Positions 26,164 to 36,571 are shown, counted from the first letter of the stretch. The stretch: 64,000 nt of DNA from Saccharothrix deserti (GCF_009769385.1 NZ_VKAB01000040.1:1-64000); one strand, 5' to 3'. The notes: generated from the sequence alone by a model not told the origin. Translations and numbers: made by a program.

Positions 26164-29100
26164 GTGAACGAGTCCGTCGCCGTCGTCGGGTTTTCCTGTC
26201 GTTTCCCCGGTGCCGGTGATGCGGACGCGTTCTGGCAGCTGCTCGTCGACGGCCGTGAGGCGCTGACCCGGTTCACCGACGAGGAGCTGGCGCAGCGCGG
26301 CGTGCCCACCGGGCTGCGCCGCAACCCGGCCTATGTGCCGGTGGGTGGTCTGCTGGCCGACCAGGACCGGTTCGACCCGGCGCCGTTCGGCATGTCGCGC
26401 ACCGAGGCGGAGCTGCTCGACCCGCAGCAGCGCGTGTTCCTGGAGTGCGCGTGGCACGCGCTCGAGCACGCCGGACTTGCCCGCGGTGCGGGCGTGACCG
26501 GGGTGTTCGCGGGCGCCGCGCTCTCCGCCTATCTCGCGACGAACCTCGCGCACCGCTTCGACCCGCTCGGAGGCGCGGACCCCGCGGGCAGCCTGCAGTT
26601 GCACACCGGCAACGTGGCCGACTACCTGCCGTTGCGGACCGCGCACCGGCTCGGCCTGGAAGGACCCGCGGTCGCGGTGGGCGCCACGTGCGCCACGTCG
26701 CTGGTCGCCGTGCACATCGCGGTGCAGGCGCTGCTCGCGGGCGAGTGCGACACCGCGCTGGCGGGCGGGGTGTCGCTGCGGGTGCCGCAGGGACTGGGCT
26801 ACCTGCACGTGCCGGACGGTCCGTTCTCCGCGGACGGCCACACCCGCCCCTACTCGGCGCAAGCCAGGGGCACGGTCTTCACCCAGGGGGCCGGTGTCGT
26901 CGTGCTGCGGCGGCTGTCCGACGCGCTGGCCGACGGCGACCACGTGCACGCCGTCGTCCTCGGCTCCGCCGTGGGCAACGACGGCGCGGACCGCGCCGGC
27001 TTCACCGCCCCCTCGTCCGCGGGGCAGGCGCGCACGATCGCAGAGGCGCTCGCCGTCGGCGACGTCGACCCTCGTTCCGTGTCCTACGTGGAAGGGCACG
27101 GGACGGGAACCATCCTGGGCGATCCCATCGAGGTGCAAGCGTTGCGGCGGGTCTTCGGCGACGCCGACCGCCCGTGGTGCGGCCTCGGATCGGTCAAGGG
27201 CAACATCGGTCACGCGGACTCGGCGGCGGGCATCGCGGGATTCCTCAAGGTGGTTCAGGCGCTGCGGAACCGCACGCTCCCAGCGTCACTGCACGCGCAT
27301 CCGGTGAACCCCGAAGTCGGGCTGGAGGGCTCCGCCTTCCGGATCGTCGACCGCACCGAGCGCTGGGAGACCGAGCGAGTGCGCCGCGCGGGTGTCAGCT
27401 CGTTCGGCATCGGCGGCGTCAACTGCCACGTCGTGCTGGAGGAGGCGCCGGTCACGCCGGAGCCGGACCGTGACGAGCGGGCGCAGGTGCTGGTGGTCTC
27501 CTCGGCGACGGCGCAGGCCTGCCGCGCCACGGCTCGCGCACTCTCCGACGCCGTCACCTCGGCGCCCGTCGCCGATGTCGCGCACACCCTGACCCGCAGG
27601 CGGCAGCTCGCCGCGAGGGCCGCGGTGACGGTCGCGCCCGGTGAGGACGTCGCCGAGGCACTGCGCCGGGCCGTCGTTGTCGAGGCGGCAGGCACGCCGC
27701 CGCGCGTGGTGTTCGCCTTTCCCGGCGGCGGTGCCCAGTACGCCGGGATGGCCGAGGGCCCGTACCGCGACGAACAGGTCTTCACGTCCACAGTGGACGA
27801 ACTGGCGGAGTTCCTGCTGCCGTTGTCCGGCGCGGACGTGCGCGACGTGCTGCTCGACCCGGTGGCCACCGCGGCCGCCCGCAGTCCGCGCCGCGGCCTG
27901 CCCGCACTGTTCACCGCCTGTCTCGCCACCGCCCGCCTGCTGGAGTCCTGGGGTGTGCGCCCGGACGTGGTGCTCGGGCACAGCGTCGGCGAGTACGCCG
28001 CCGCCGTTGTCGCGGGCGTGCTCTCGTGGCAGGACGCTGCACTGCTGGTGGCCGAACGGTCGCGGCTGATGGAGGAGTTGCCGCAGGGCGCGATGCTCTC
28101 GGTGCCGCTCGGCGAAGCGGACGTGCGTGACCTGCTGGCCGCACATCCGGCTCTCGATCTCGCCGCGATCAACGCGTCCGACTCGTGCGCGGTGTCCGGG
28201 CCGAGCGACGCCATCACCGTCCTGCGGGACGTCCTCGCCGCACGGGGCGTCGAATCGCACGTTGTCGGCGTCGATGTCGCCGCCCACTCCCGCCTGGTGG
28301 AGTCCGCCATGCCCGCGCTGCGCGCGGTCGCCGCGCGGCTGACCGCCGCACCGGCCACGATCCCGCTGGTCACCACGCTCACCGGCCAGGTGGCCACGGG
28401 CGCGGCGCTCGCCGATCCCGAGCACTGGGTGCGGCACCTGCGGGGCACGGTGCGCTTCGCCGACGCGCTGGACACCGCGCTGGGCGACGGTGACCCGGTC
28501 CTCGTGCAGGTCGGTCCCGGCGGCATGATCGCCTCGCTCGCCGCGCGCCACGAGTCCGTCCGCGCGGCGGTGACGACCTTCCCGCGCGCGGGCGAGGGCA
28601 CCGCCGGCCGTGCCGCGCTGCTCGACGCGGCCGGGACCCTGTGGGCGCACGGTGTTCCCGTTGACCTGACCGCAACGCACCGAGGCCGCAGGACGCGGGT
28701 TCCGCTGCCCGGCTACGCCTTCCAGCGCGAACGGTTCTGGATCGAGCCCCAGCGCACGCGCACGGGCGCGGTGGTCGGCCCGGTCGCGGCCGAGCCCGAT
28801 GTGGCGGAACCGCTGCAGTTGCCGTCGTGGCGGAGGCTGCCGCCGCTCGCGCCGGTGGCCGCCCTTGCGAACCGGCGGTGGGCCGTGCTGGGCGACGGGC
28901 ACTGGGCGGACGCGCTGCGCGCCGCTCTGCCCGTGGTCGACGGCGACGCGGACGCGGTGATCGCGGTCCACTCGGGCACGTCGCTGCATGACGAGGTGCT
29001 GGCATACGGCCGACTCGACGGCACACCTCTGGTACAGCTCACCGTGCGCGGCGAGCGGGTGATCGGTGACGAGGTGGTGGACCCGGTCGCCGCCGGTGTG

Positions 29101-32100
29101 CGCGGTCTGCCCAGGGTGCTCGCCCAGGAGGTGCCCGGCCTGCGCTGGCGCACCCTCGACCTGCCGGACGACGAGCCAGGCGAGGCGGGTGTCGCCGCCG
29201 TGCTGGCCGAGACCGCCGATCTGCTCGCCACCCCCGACGGTGGGGCGTGGGAACTCGCGTTGCGCGCCGGACAGCGGTGGATCCGCCAGTGGGAACCGTG
29301 GCAGCCCAACGACACCGAGGACCTGCCCTCGGACCCGGTCGTTGTCGTGACCGGTGGCTCGGGCAACGTCGCCCGCGCGCTGGCGGACGCCCTGCACGCC
29401 CGCGGCTCGGCGCGGGTGGTGCTCGCTTCTCGCAGCACCACGCCGTCGGTGGACGTCACGGATGCCGACCAGCTGCGCGCGCTGCTCGCGGACGTGGCCG
29501 ACCAGCACGGCACGATCGACCTCGTCGTCCACGCCCCGGTCGTGATCGAGCTGGCGGCGTTGTCCGAAATGGACGATCAGGTGGTGGCGGACGCCTTGGC
29601 GCCCAAGGTGACCGGCGCGCTCAACCTCCGCTCCGCTGTCGAGGCCCTGCCACCCCGGGGGCGTCCTCGCGCGGTCGTGCTGATGTCCTCGGCGGCCGGG
29701 ACGATCGGCGGCTTCGGTCTCGGCGCCTATGTCGCGGCCAGCCGGTTCCTCGACGGTTTCGCCGCCGGTGGCACACCTGGCACCACCTGGGTCGCGATCG
29801 ACTGGGACCGCTGGCGGTTCGGGACCGCCCAGGAACACGAGGCGGCGGCCGAGATCACCATGCGGCACGCGCTCGACGCGGCCGACGCGGTGCGGGCCCT
29901 GCTGCGGGTGGCCGGTCTCGCACTGGCCGGGACCGTTCCGCACCAGGTGGCCGTGTCCCCGGCCGAGCTCAACACGCGTTCTCTCGCGATCGGAGCGCGG
30001 CAGACGCGTGCCGAGTCCGGCGGCGACGCGCCGGCCACCGCCGAGGAACGTCTCGTCGCCGAGGTGCTGGGCGAGGCGCTGGGCCGTCCGGTGACCAGCC
30101 GCGACGACGACTTCTTCGCACTCGGCGGGCACTCCCTGCTCGCCACCCGCGTGCTCGCCCGGCTGCGCGACGACCACGGCGTCGAGCTGCGGCTGCGCGA
30201 CCTGCTGGCCCGGCCGACCGTCGCGGGGCTCGCCGAGCTGATCACGACGACGACCGGCCCCGCCCGCCGGGAGGAGCCTGCCGCCGCACCGGTCGCCGCG
30301 GGGGAACCGTTCCCGCTCACCAGGGTGCAGCACGCCTACTGGGTCGGCCGGTCCGCCGCGTTCGCGCTCGGCGAGGTCGGGTGCCACTTCTACCTGGAGC
30401 ACGACTGCGCGGAGCTGGACCACGAGCGCTACCAGAACGCGTGGAACCGGCTCATCGAGCGGCACGAGATGCTGCGCTGCGTGGTCGGCCCGGACGGCCA
30501 CAACGTGGTGCTGACCGAGGTTCCCCGCTACCGGGTACCGGTGCACGAGCTGTCCGATGCGGACGAGCTGGAGGCGTTGCGGGCACGGCTGTCCCACCGC
30601 GTCGCCGACCCCGGCCGCTGGCCGTTGATCGAAGCCCACGTCGTGCGGATGCCCGGCGGGCGGCACCGGGTGCTCGTCTCGGTCGACGTGCTCGTCTGCG
30701 ACTCCGCGAGCTACCTGATCCTCGACCGCGAGCTGCGCGCGCTGTACGAGAACCCGCAGGCCGAGCTGCCCCCGATCGGTACGACCTTCGCCGAGTGCGC
30801 GCGGGCGATGGACCGCCGCCGCGGTGACACCGAGCACCGGCGTGCGGCCGAGTACTGGCTGCGCCGCGTCGACGCGCTCCCGGTCGCGCCACCGCTGCCA
30901 CTGCGCGAGAGCGAGGGCGCGCCCCGGTTCGCCCGGCGCAGCGCCAGGCTGGCCGCGCCGCTGTGGAACCGGGTGCGTGAGCAGGCCGGGCAAATGGGCG
31001 TGACGCCGACCGCCGTGCTGCTGACGGCTTACGCCGACGTGCTCGCCGCGTGGTCGCGCACGGACCACTTCTGCCTCACGCTCACCGTGTTCGACCGGCC
31101 CGACGTGCACCCCGACGTGGACAGGGTGGTCGGCGAGTTCTCGTCACTGCTGCTGTTCGAAGCCGATCACCGCGGGCTCGCGACGTTCGCCGAGCGGGCG
31201 AAAGCGGCGCAGCACCGGTTGTTCGACGACCTGGACCACCGGTCGTTCTCCGGTCTCGAAGTGCTCACCGAGCAGGCGCGGCGCACCGGCAGGCAGCAGA
31301 ACGTGCCGGTCGTGTTCACCGGCATGCTGGGGCTGGACCGCCTCGGCGGTGAGCCGCACGACCACGAGTGGCTCGGGCCGGTCGACTTCGGCGTGAGCCA
31401 GACCCCGCAGGTGTGGCTCGACCACCAGGCCTACGAGCACCGCGGCGCGCTGGTGCTGCAGTGGGACGTGGCCGAGACATCGCTGGACGCCGAAGAGGCC
31501 GACACCGCCTTCACCGCCTACGTCACGTGGCTGACCGCGCTGGCCGAGTCGGGCGACGCCTGGACCGGCGGTGAAGCGGGCCCGATGCCGCACGGGGAGT
31601 TCGCGCCCTCGCCGTCCGAGGACGAGCACGTCGTCGGCGCGGCGGACGACGACGCCTCGACCGGCGGCGACGCGGCGTCAGGGGAGTCCCAGGGCGACCA
31701 CGTCATCGACGTGCTCACCGGGATCTGGGCGGAACTGCTCGACCTCGAACCGGGTGCGATCCCGGCGGACGTCTCGTTCCTCGGTCTCGGCGGTGACTCC
31801 CTGCTCGTCGTCCGGATGGCCTCGATCATCCGGCAGAAGCTGGACGTCGTGCTCGCGCTGACCGAGATCCGCGCCGAGCTGACCCTCACCGATCTGGTCG
31901 AGCTGGTGCGCCGACGTGGCGAGGGCGGCGCTGCTCGCAGGGCGCTCGACGTGACCGTGCGCCGCAGGTTCGAGCCTGCCGAGCCGTTCGGGCTGCTCCC
32001 ACTGCAACAGGCCTACTTCGTCGGCCAGCAGGGGGAGTGGGAGCTGTCCTACTCCTCGGCGCACGTGTGCACCGACATCGCACTGTCCGATGTGGACGCC

Positions 32101-34449
32101 GAGCGCGCTCCGGCGGCCTTGGCCGACGCGCTGCGCCGGGTGATCGCACACCAGCCGATGCTGCGGGTGCGGATCACGCCCGATGGCACGCAGCGCATCC
32201 TCGCCGCCGACGACCCGCAGACCGCGGTCGTGCCCGAGGTGTGCGACCTGCGAGACGCGAACGACGACGTCGTGGCCGTCGAGCTCGACCGAATCCGGGC
32301 CGAGATGAGCCTGCGCGGACCCGACCCCGCCACGGGACCTCCGCTGGAGATGAGGCTGACCCTGCTGCCCGGCGGGCGGGCGCGGCTGCACACCGCGTTC
32401 AGCCTCCTCGCGGTGGACGGCTGGTCGGGTGGCGTGTTCGACCGTGAACTGCTGACCTACGTGGCCGATCCCAACGCCGTGCTGCCCCCGCTGCTGGTCG
32501 ACTTCGGCGACTACGCCACCGCTCTGGAGGAGGTGCGCGGGGGAGAGCAGTGGCGGGCCGACCACGAGTGGTGGTCGCGACGCCTGCCGCAGCTGCCCGC
32601 CGCGCCCGCGCTGCCGATGATCGCCGACCCCGACGGGCTGGACGTGACCGCGATGGCGGCACGGGAAGCGCGCCTGGTGCCTTCAGACTGGTCGGCGTTG
32701 CGGGAACGCTGCGCCGAGCACGAGGTCACGCCGACCGCTGCCGTGCTGGCGGTCTACGCCATCGCGCTCGCCCGGCTCGCGGGCGGCAGGCGGTTCCTGT
32801 TGAACAGCCTGCAAGCGGGCCGGCTGCCGCTGCACCCGGACGTGGACCGGATGATCGGCGCGTTCTCGTCGACCGCGCTGCTGTCGATCGATCTGCCGCA
32901 CGGCGGGCGGCTCGCCGACCTGGCCGCCGCCGTGCGCGGCGAGATCACCGAGTCGCTCGCGCACAACCTGGTCAGCGGCGTCGAGGTGTCGCGTGAGCTG
33001 GCCCGGCACCGGGGCACGCACAGGCCTGTCGCGCCGGTGGTGTTCCAGAGCACCATCGGCATGGACGCGGCACTGGGTGGCGAGCGGCCGCTGACCGCCG
33101 GACCGCTCGGCCGGATCGACATCTCCGACTACGTGCAGCACATCCGCACTCCCCAGGTGTTCCTGGAGCTGCGGGTGTTCGAGCTGCGCGGCGAGCTGGT
33201 GCTGAACTTCGCCGTGGTCGAGGAGCTGTTCGGCACGGAGGTGGTCGACCGGCTGTTCGGCGAGGTCGTGGGCACGGTCCGTGAACTCGCCGCCGGACTG
33301 GGCTGGGACGATGTCGTGGAGCTGCCTGCCGACACCGGCACCGGGCAAGCCGATGAGCCGACCACCGAACGCGGGCGGGTCGAGCCCGGCGCGCCCCGCG
33401 ACGAGCTGGAGCGGCGGATCGCGGCGCTGTGGGCCGACCTGCTCGGTGTGTCCGAAGTGGACAGGTCGGACGAGTTCTTCGCGCTGGGCGGCGATTCGCT
33501 GCTCGCCGTGCGGATGCTCGGCAGGCTGGCACGGGAACACGGGAGCAGCGCGCAACCCCGCGCCTTCCTCGCCGCCCCCACGCCCGCCGGGCTCGCCGCC
33601 GCGGTGCGCGCGGACGAGCCGGTCCCGGTGGCGGACATCGCGGTGCCCCTGCGCGACGGCGACGGACCGCCGCTGTTCCTGCTGCACCCCTCGGGTGGCG
33701 ACGTCCTGTGCTACGCCGACCTCGCCCGGCGCATCAGCGCGCCGAACCCGGTGATCGCACTGGCCGATCCGGGGCTCTCCGGACACGGCGGACCCGAGTC
33801 GATCGCGGCGATGGTCGAGCAGTACCTCGCGGTGCTGCGGGCTCATCAGCCGCACGGACCGTACCTGCTAGGTGGCTGGTCGATGGGCGGCACCGTCGGG
33901 CACCAACTGGCGTGCGCGCTGCGCGAGCGCGGCGAGCGGGTGGCGCTGCTGGTGATGATCGACTCCAACAGCCCGGAGCGGATCGTCGCGATCGAAGGGC
34001 TGGACCGGCAGCGCACCGACGACGAGGTCCGGCTGCGCTACCTGCGGTCGGTGGAGGCGTACCTCGACGTCGACTGCGGCACCGACCACGGCGCCGACGA
34101 GCTGGAGCGGGCGCTGGCCGAGCGCGGGGTCACCGTGACCCCCGCCCGCTACGCGGTGTTCGCACGGCACCTGCGCGGCCTCGCTTCACATCACGCGAGC
34201 CCGCTGGACGCCGAGACCCCCGTGCTGCTGCTGCGCGCGGGACGCACGTCACCGCGCAACGCACGCATCGGCATGGGCGTGGACGACGCGTTCGACGAGC
34301 ACGACCTCGGCTGGAGCGGCCACGTGGCGGGTGAGTTCCGCGTGGTGGAGGTCGACGCCCACCACTACTCGATCCTCGGGGATCCCGCCGTGAAGCACGT
34401 CGCCGACGCGATCTCCTCGGCGCTCGCCCGGATCGCGAAGGAGAGCTGA
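26164..34449 (+). CDS. Hybrid PKS-NRPS: KS-AT-KR-ACP-Cy-PCP-Cy*-PCP-TE
   Basis: A 2,761-residue megasynthase. KS (~4-425) has C176 in GATCATS, H312 and H350. AT (~515-830) has S607 in GHSVG. KR (~1055-1240) has GGSGN, S1175 and Y1189. ACP S1324. Cy domain (~1378-1810) has the cyclisation motif D1508-x4-D1513-xx-S1516. PCP S1879. A second Cy-like domain (~1940-2385) reads S2080-x4-D2085-GW-S2088, losing the first Asp. PCP S2445, then TE with S2573 in GWSMGG and His about 2733. No A domain is present, so the carriers must be charged in trans. The order matches yersiniabactin HMWP1 plus one extra Cy*-PCP. Predicted role: malonate extension, ketoreduction, one or two cysteine condensations, release. 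It is coupled to the next gene (TGATG). Confidence 0.93.
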   Translation: MNESVAVVGFSCRFPGAGDADAFWQLLVDGREALTRFTDEELAQRGVPTGLRRNPAYVPVGGLLADQDRFDPAPFGMSRTEAELLDPQQRVFLECAWHALEHAGLARGAGVTGVFAGAALSAYLATNLAHRFDPLGGADPAGSLQLHTGNVADYLPLRTAHRLGLEGPAVAVGATCATSLVAVHIAVQALLAGECDTALAGGVSLRVPQGLGYLHVPDGPFSADGHTRPYSAQARGTVFTQGAGVVVLRRLSDALADGDHVHAVVLGSAVGNDGADRAGFTAPSSAGQARTIAEALAVGDVDPRSVSYVEGHGTGTILGDPIEVQALRRVFGDADRPWCGLGSVKGNIGHADSAAGIAGFLKVVQALRNRTLPASLHAHPVNPEVGLEGSAFRIVDRTERWETERVRRAGVSSFGIGGVNCHVVLEEAPVTPEPDRDERAQVLVVSSATAQACRATARALSDAVTSAPVADVAHTLTRRRQLAARAAVTVAPGEDVAEALRRAVVVEAAGTPPRVVFAFPGGGAQYAGMAEGPYRDEQVFTSTVDELAEFLLPLSGADVRDVLLDPVATAAARSPRRGLPALFTACLATARLLESWGVRPDVVLGHSVGEYAAAVVAGVLSWQDAALLVAERSRLMEELPQGAMLSVPLGEADVRDLLAAHPALDLAAINASDSCAVSGPSDAITVLRDVLAARGVESHVVGVDVAAHSRLVESAMPALRAVAARLTAAPATIPLVTTLTGQVATGAALADPEHWVRHLRGTVRFADALDTALGDGDPVLVQVGPGGMIASLAARHESVRAAVTTFPRAGEGTAGRAALLDAAGTLWAHGVPVDLTATHRGRRTRVPLPGYAFQRERFWIEPQRTRTGAVVGPVAAEPDVAEPLQLPSWRRLPPLAPVAALANRRWAVLGDGHWADALRAALPVVDGDADAVIAVHSGTSLHDEVLAYGRLDGTPLVQLTVRGERVIGDEVVDPVAAGVRGLPRVLAQEVPGLRWRTLDLPDDEPGEAGVAAVLAETADLLATPDGGAWELALRAGQRWIRQWEPWQPNDTEDLPSDPVVVVTGGSGNVARALADALHARGSARVVLASRSTTPSVDVTDADQLRALLADVADQHGTIDLVVHAPVVIELAALSEMDDQVVADALAPKVTGALNLRSAVEALPPRGRPRAVVLMSSAAGTIGGFGLGAYVAASRFLDGFAAGGTPGTTWVAIDWDRWRFGTAQEHEAAAEITMRHALDAADAVRALLRVAGLALAGTVPHQVAVSPAELNTRSLAIGARQTRAESGGDAPATAEERLVAEVLGEALGRPVTSRDDDFFALGGHSLLATRVLARLRDDHGVELRLRDLLARPTVAGLAELITTTTGPARREEPAAAPVAAGEPFPLTRVQHAYWVGRSAAFALGEVGCHFYLEHDCAELDHERYQNAWNRLIERHEMLRCVVGPDGHNVVLTEVPRYRVPVHELSDADELEALRARLSHRVADPGRWPLIEAHVVRMPGGRHRVLVSVDVLVCDSASYLILDRELRALYENPQAELPPIGTTFAECARAMDRRRGDTEHRRAAEYWLRRVDALPVAPPLPLRESEGAPRFARRSARLAAPLWNRVREQAGQMGVTPTAVLLTAYADVLAAWSRTDHFCLTLTVFDRPDVHPDVDRVVGEFSSLLLFEADHRGLATFAERAKAAQHRLFDDLDHRSFSGLEVLTEQARRTGRQQNVPVVFTGMLGLDRLGGEPHDHEWLGPVDFGVSQTPQVWLDHQAYEHRGALVLQWDVAETSLDAEEADTAFTAYVTWLTALAESGDAWTGGEAGPMPHGEFAPSPSEDEHVVGAADDDASTGGDAASGESQGDHVIDVLTGIWAELLDLEPGAIPADVSFLGLGGDSLLVVRMASIIRQKLDVVLALTEIRAELTLTDLVELVRRRGEGGAARRALDVTVRRRFEPAEPFGLLPLQQAYFVGQQGEWELSYSSAHVCTDIALSDVDAERAPAALADALRRVIAHQPMLRVRITPDGTQRILAADDPQTAVVPEVCDLRDANDDVVAVELDRIRAEMSLRGPDPATGPPLEMRLTLLPGGRARLHTAFSLLAVDGWSGGVFDRELLTYVADPNAVLPPLLVDFGDYATALEEVRGGEQWRADHEWWSRRLPQLPAAPALPMIADPDGLDVTAMAAREARLVPSDWSALRERCAEHEVTPTAAVLAVYAIALARLAGGRRFLLNSLQAGRLPLHPDVDRMIGAFSSTALLSIDLPHGGRLADLAAAVRGEITESLAHNLVSGVEVSRELARHRGTHRPVAPVVFQSTIGMDAALGGERPLTAGPLGRIDISDYVQHIRTPQVFLELRVFELRGELVLNFAVVEELFGTEVVDRLFGEVVGTVRELAAGLGWDDVVELPADTGTGQADEPTTERGRVEPGAPRDELERRIAALWADLLGVSEVDRSDEFFALGGDSLLAVRMLGRLAREHGSSAQPRAFLAAPTPAGLAAAVRADEPVPVADIAVPLRDGDGPPLFLLHPSGGDVLCYADLARRISAPNPVIALADPGLSGHGGPESIAAMVEQYLAVLRAHQPHGPYLLGGWSMGGTVGHQLACALRERGERVALLVMIDSNSPERIVAIEGLDRQRTDDEVRLRYLRSVEAYLDVDCGTDHGADELERALAERGVTVTPARYAVFARHLRGLASHHASPLDAETPVLLLRAGRTSPRNARIGMGVDDAFDEHDLGWSGHVAGEFRVVEVDAHHYSILGDPAVKHVADAISSALARIAKES

Positions 34450-35072
34450 TGCTGCCCAACTGGCTCTACACCCAGAGCGTGCTGCCGGTCGAGCTGGCGG
34501 CGCAGGCCGCCGACCCGGCCGCCGACCGGGCGGAGGTGCTCGCCAGGTTGTCCGCGAGCCCGCTCGCCGACGTGGGCCACCGGGAATGGGAACAGATCGG
34601 TCGCGGCCTTGCGGCACTCGGTGCGGCGTCTCCCGGCATCGGCAGGGAGTTCGCCGAGCACCTCGCCCAGCACTACCGCGGTGACGCGCCCCGGCCGTAC
34701 CTGGTGCGTGCCGCGCTGCTCGTGTCCGCGGCGGTCGGCGTGGCGTCGACCGTCGTGCGCCAGGCCGCGCCGAGCCAGACCCGCGAGGTGGGTGAGGCGG
34801 CCACCGCTGTGCTGACGGCGCAGGCCGCTCTGCTGCGGGTGCTCAGCATGCTCGACGTCTTCGCGATGACGGGTCGTGACGTCGACCCCACGGTGTCCGC
34901 GAGCTTCCACGCCGTGGTCCGCGGCGCGGCACAGACGTTGCTGGGTGTGGACGACCCCACTGGGGGCGTCCACGCGACGCTCGCCGATGACGTGCTCGAC
35001 GCCCCCGAGTGGTCCGAGCGGGTCGCCCGCTCGCTCGTGGGGGACTGGTCCTCTTTCGAAGGGTGTGAGTGA
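34449..35072 (+). CDS. Hypothetical protein of the metallophore operon
   Basis: A 207-residue mostly helical protein that I do not recognise. It has no signal peptide; the stretch LVRAALLVSAAVGVASTVV is mildly hydrophobic but not clearly a membrane helix. There are no metal- or nucleotide-binding motifs. Start and stop both overlap neighbours (TGATG at 34,447 and 35,070), between the megasynthase and the importer lipoprotein, so it is co-expressed tightly. It may be a biosynthetic helper or an iron/zinc-uptake accessory. Confidence 0.75.
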   Translation: MLPNWLYTQSVLPVELAAQAADPAADRAEVLARLSASPLADVGHREWEQIGRGLAALGAASPGIGREFAEHLAQHYRGDAPRPYLVRAALLVSAAVGVASTVVRQAAPSQTREVGEAATAVLTAQAALLRVLSMLDVFAMTGRDVDPTVSASFHAVVRGAAQTLLGVDDPTGGVHATLADDVLDAPEWSERVARSLVGDWSSFEGCE

Positions 35073-36571
35073 TGCTCGAAATGTCCCGCCGGACTGCGGT
35101 GGGCGCTGCTCTCCTCCTGGCGCTCGGTGGTTGCGCCACCGGGGGCGCGACCCAGCCGGGTGGTGCCCCCGGAACACCGGTGGACGGTGGAACACTGCGC
35201 TACGGCGCTGTGGCCGCGAGCGGCGGAACCGCCGTGACCGATCCGCACGGCAGCTTGTTCAACGAGTCGGACTGGGTGCGGATGGGCGCGCTCTACGACG
35301 TGCTGACGGTGCCCGGCGACAACGGCGCGGTGCTGCCGCGGCTCGCCAGCTCGTGGACGTCGGAGGAGAACGCGACGCGGTGGCGGTTCGAGCTGCGCAC
35401 GGACGCCGTGTTCAGCGACGGCAAGCCCGTGCGTGCCGCGGACGTGCTGCACTCGCTGCGCCGCATCGCGGCCAAGGCGGCGCAGAACGGCGGCAGGCTC
35501 GGCACGGTCGACATCGACAAGTCCACGGCGGACGGCGACCACGCGGTGGTGCTGCGCACCACGCAGCCCGACGCCGACCTGCCGAGGACGCTCGCGGGCG
35601 TGACGTTCGTGGTGCCAGACGGCGTGGAGAGCTTCGAGAACCCGGTCGGCTCCGGACCGTTCACCCTGTCCACCATGGATGGACAAACGGCCGTGCTGGC
35701 GCGCAACGACAAGTGGTGGGGCAAGCGACCGCACCTGGACCAGCTGGAGATCCGTGGGTTCGCCGACCCGCAGGCACTGGCCGCCGCCGTGACCTCCGGT
35801 GAGGTGGACGTGGCCGCGAACGTGAGCCCCGCCGCCGCGAAGACCGCGGAGCGGACCGGAAACCTCGTGGTGTCGCGCCGTCCGGGTGCGACGACCTACC
35901 CGATGCTGATGCGCCTGGACAAGGCGCCGTTCGACCGGCCGGAGGTGCGCAGGGCTGTCAAGCTCGCCGTCGACCGGCAGGCGCTCGTGGACGGCGTCCT
36001 GCTCGGCTACGGCACCACCGGTGGTGACGTGCCCGGTGGCCCCGACGTGCCACCGCCCGCGCGTGACATCACCGAGGCACGCCGCGTGCTCTCGTCGGTG
36101 GGCAGCGTCGTGCTGCACACGACGACCGCCTATCCGGGCATGGTGAGCGCGGCGACGCTGCTCGCCACGCAGCTCGGCGAGGCAGGAATGAAGGTCGAGG
36201 TGCGCCAGCACCCGCCGGAGACGTACTGGACCCAGGTCTACACCGTCGAGCCGCTCGCGATGGGCTACTACACCGACGTCCCGTTCCCGGTGTGGGTGCG
36301 CCAGACCGCGCTGAGCACATCGGCGTTCAACGAGACCGGCTGGAAGAACGCGGACTTCGACGCGGAGTTCGCCGCCGCCATGGCCGTGGTGGACCAGGGC
36401 CAGCGTGAAGCGCAGCTGAAGGAGCTGCGCGAGCGGATGGCCGCCGACGGCGGCTGGCTCGTGTGGGGCTTCGGCGACGGGCTCGACGTGTCCTCGCCCG
36501 CTGTGCAGGGACTTCCCACGAGCACCGGCTTCGCCCGGATCTTCCTGGACGGTGTGTGGCTGCGGCGCTGA
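35072..36571 (+). CDS. Extracellular solute-binding lipoprotein, family 5 (peptide/nickel type)
   Basis: A 499-residue SBP_bac_5 protein. It begins with a lipoprotein signal: SRRTAVGAALLLALGGC, with the lipidated Cys at residue 21. Family landmarks are WRFELRTDAVFSDGKPVRAADV and later DKAPFDRPEVRRAVKLAVD. Members capture oligopeptides, nickel complexes or siderophore-like chelates outside the membrane. Linked permease and ATPase genes follow, with overlaps. In this locus the likely cargo is the metal-loaded product of the megasynthases, by inference. Confidence 0.88.
   Translation: MLEMSRRTAVGAALLLALGGCATGGATQPGGAPGTPVDGGTLRYGAVAASGGTAVTDPHGSLFNESDWVRMGALYDVLTVPGDNGAVLPRLASSWTSEENATRWRFELRTDAVFSDGKPVRAADVLHSLRRIAAKAAQNGGRLGTVDIDKSTADGDHAVVLRTTQPDADLPRTLAGVTFVVPDGVESFENPVGSGPFTLSTMDGQTAVLARNDKWWGKRPHLDQLEIRGFADPQALAAAVTSGEVDVAANVSPAAAKTAERTGNLVVSRRPGATTYPMLMRLDKAPFDRPEVRRAVKLAVDRQALVDGVLLGYGTTGGDVPGGPDVPPPARDITEARRVLSSVGSVVLHTTTAYPGMVSAATLLATQLGEAGMKVEVRQHPPETYWTQVYTVEPLAMGYYTDVPFPVWVRQTALSTSAFNETGWKNADFDAEFAAAMAVVDQGQREAQLKELRERMAADGGWLVWGFGDGLDVSSPAVQGLPTSTGFARIFLDGVWLRR

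Noticed and set aside
27286-31110. A 1,274-codon open frame on the minus strand opposite the hybrid megasynthase
   Set aside because: It is the shadow of the KS-AT-KR-ACP-Cy coding frame; high GC leaves antisense frames open. The translation is low-complexity (His/Arg/Gly rich) with no domain.
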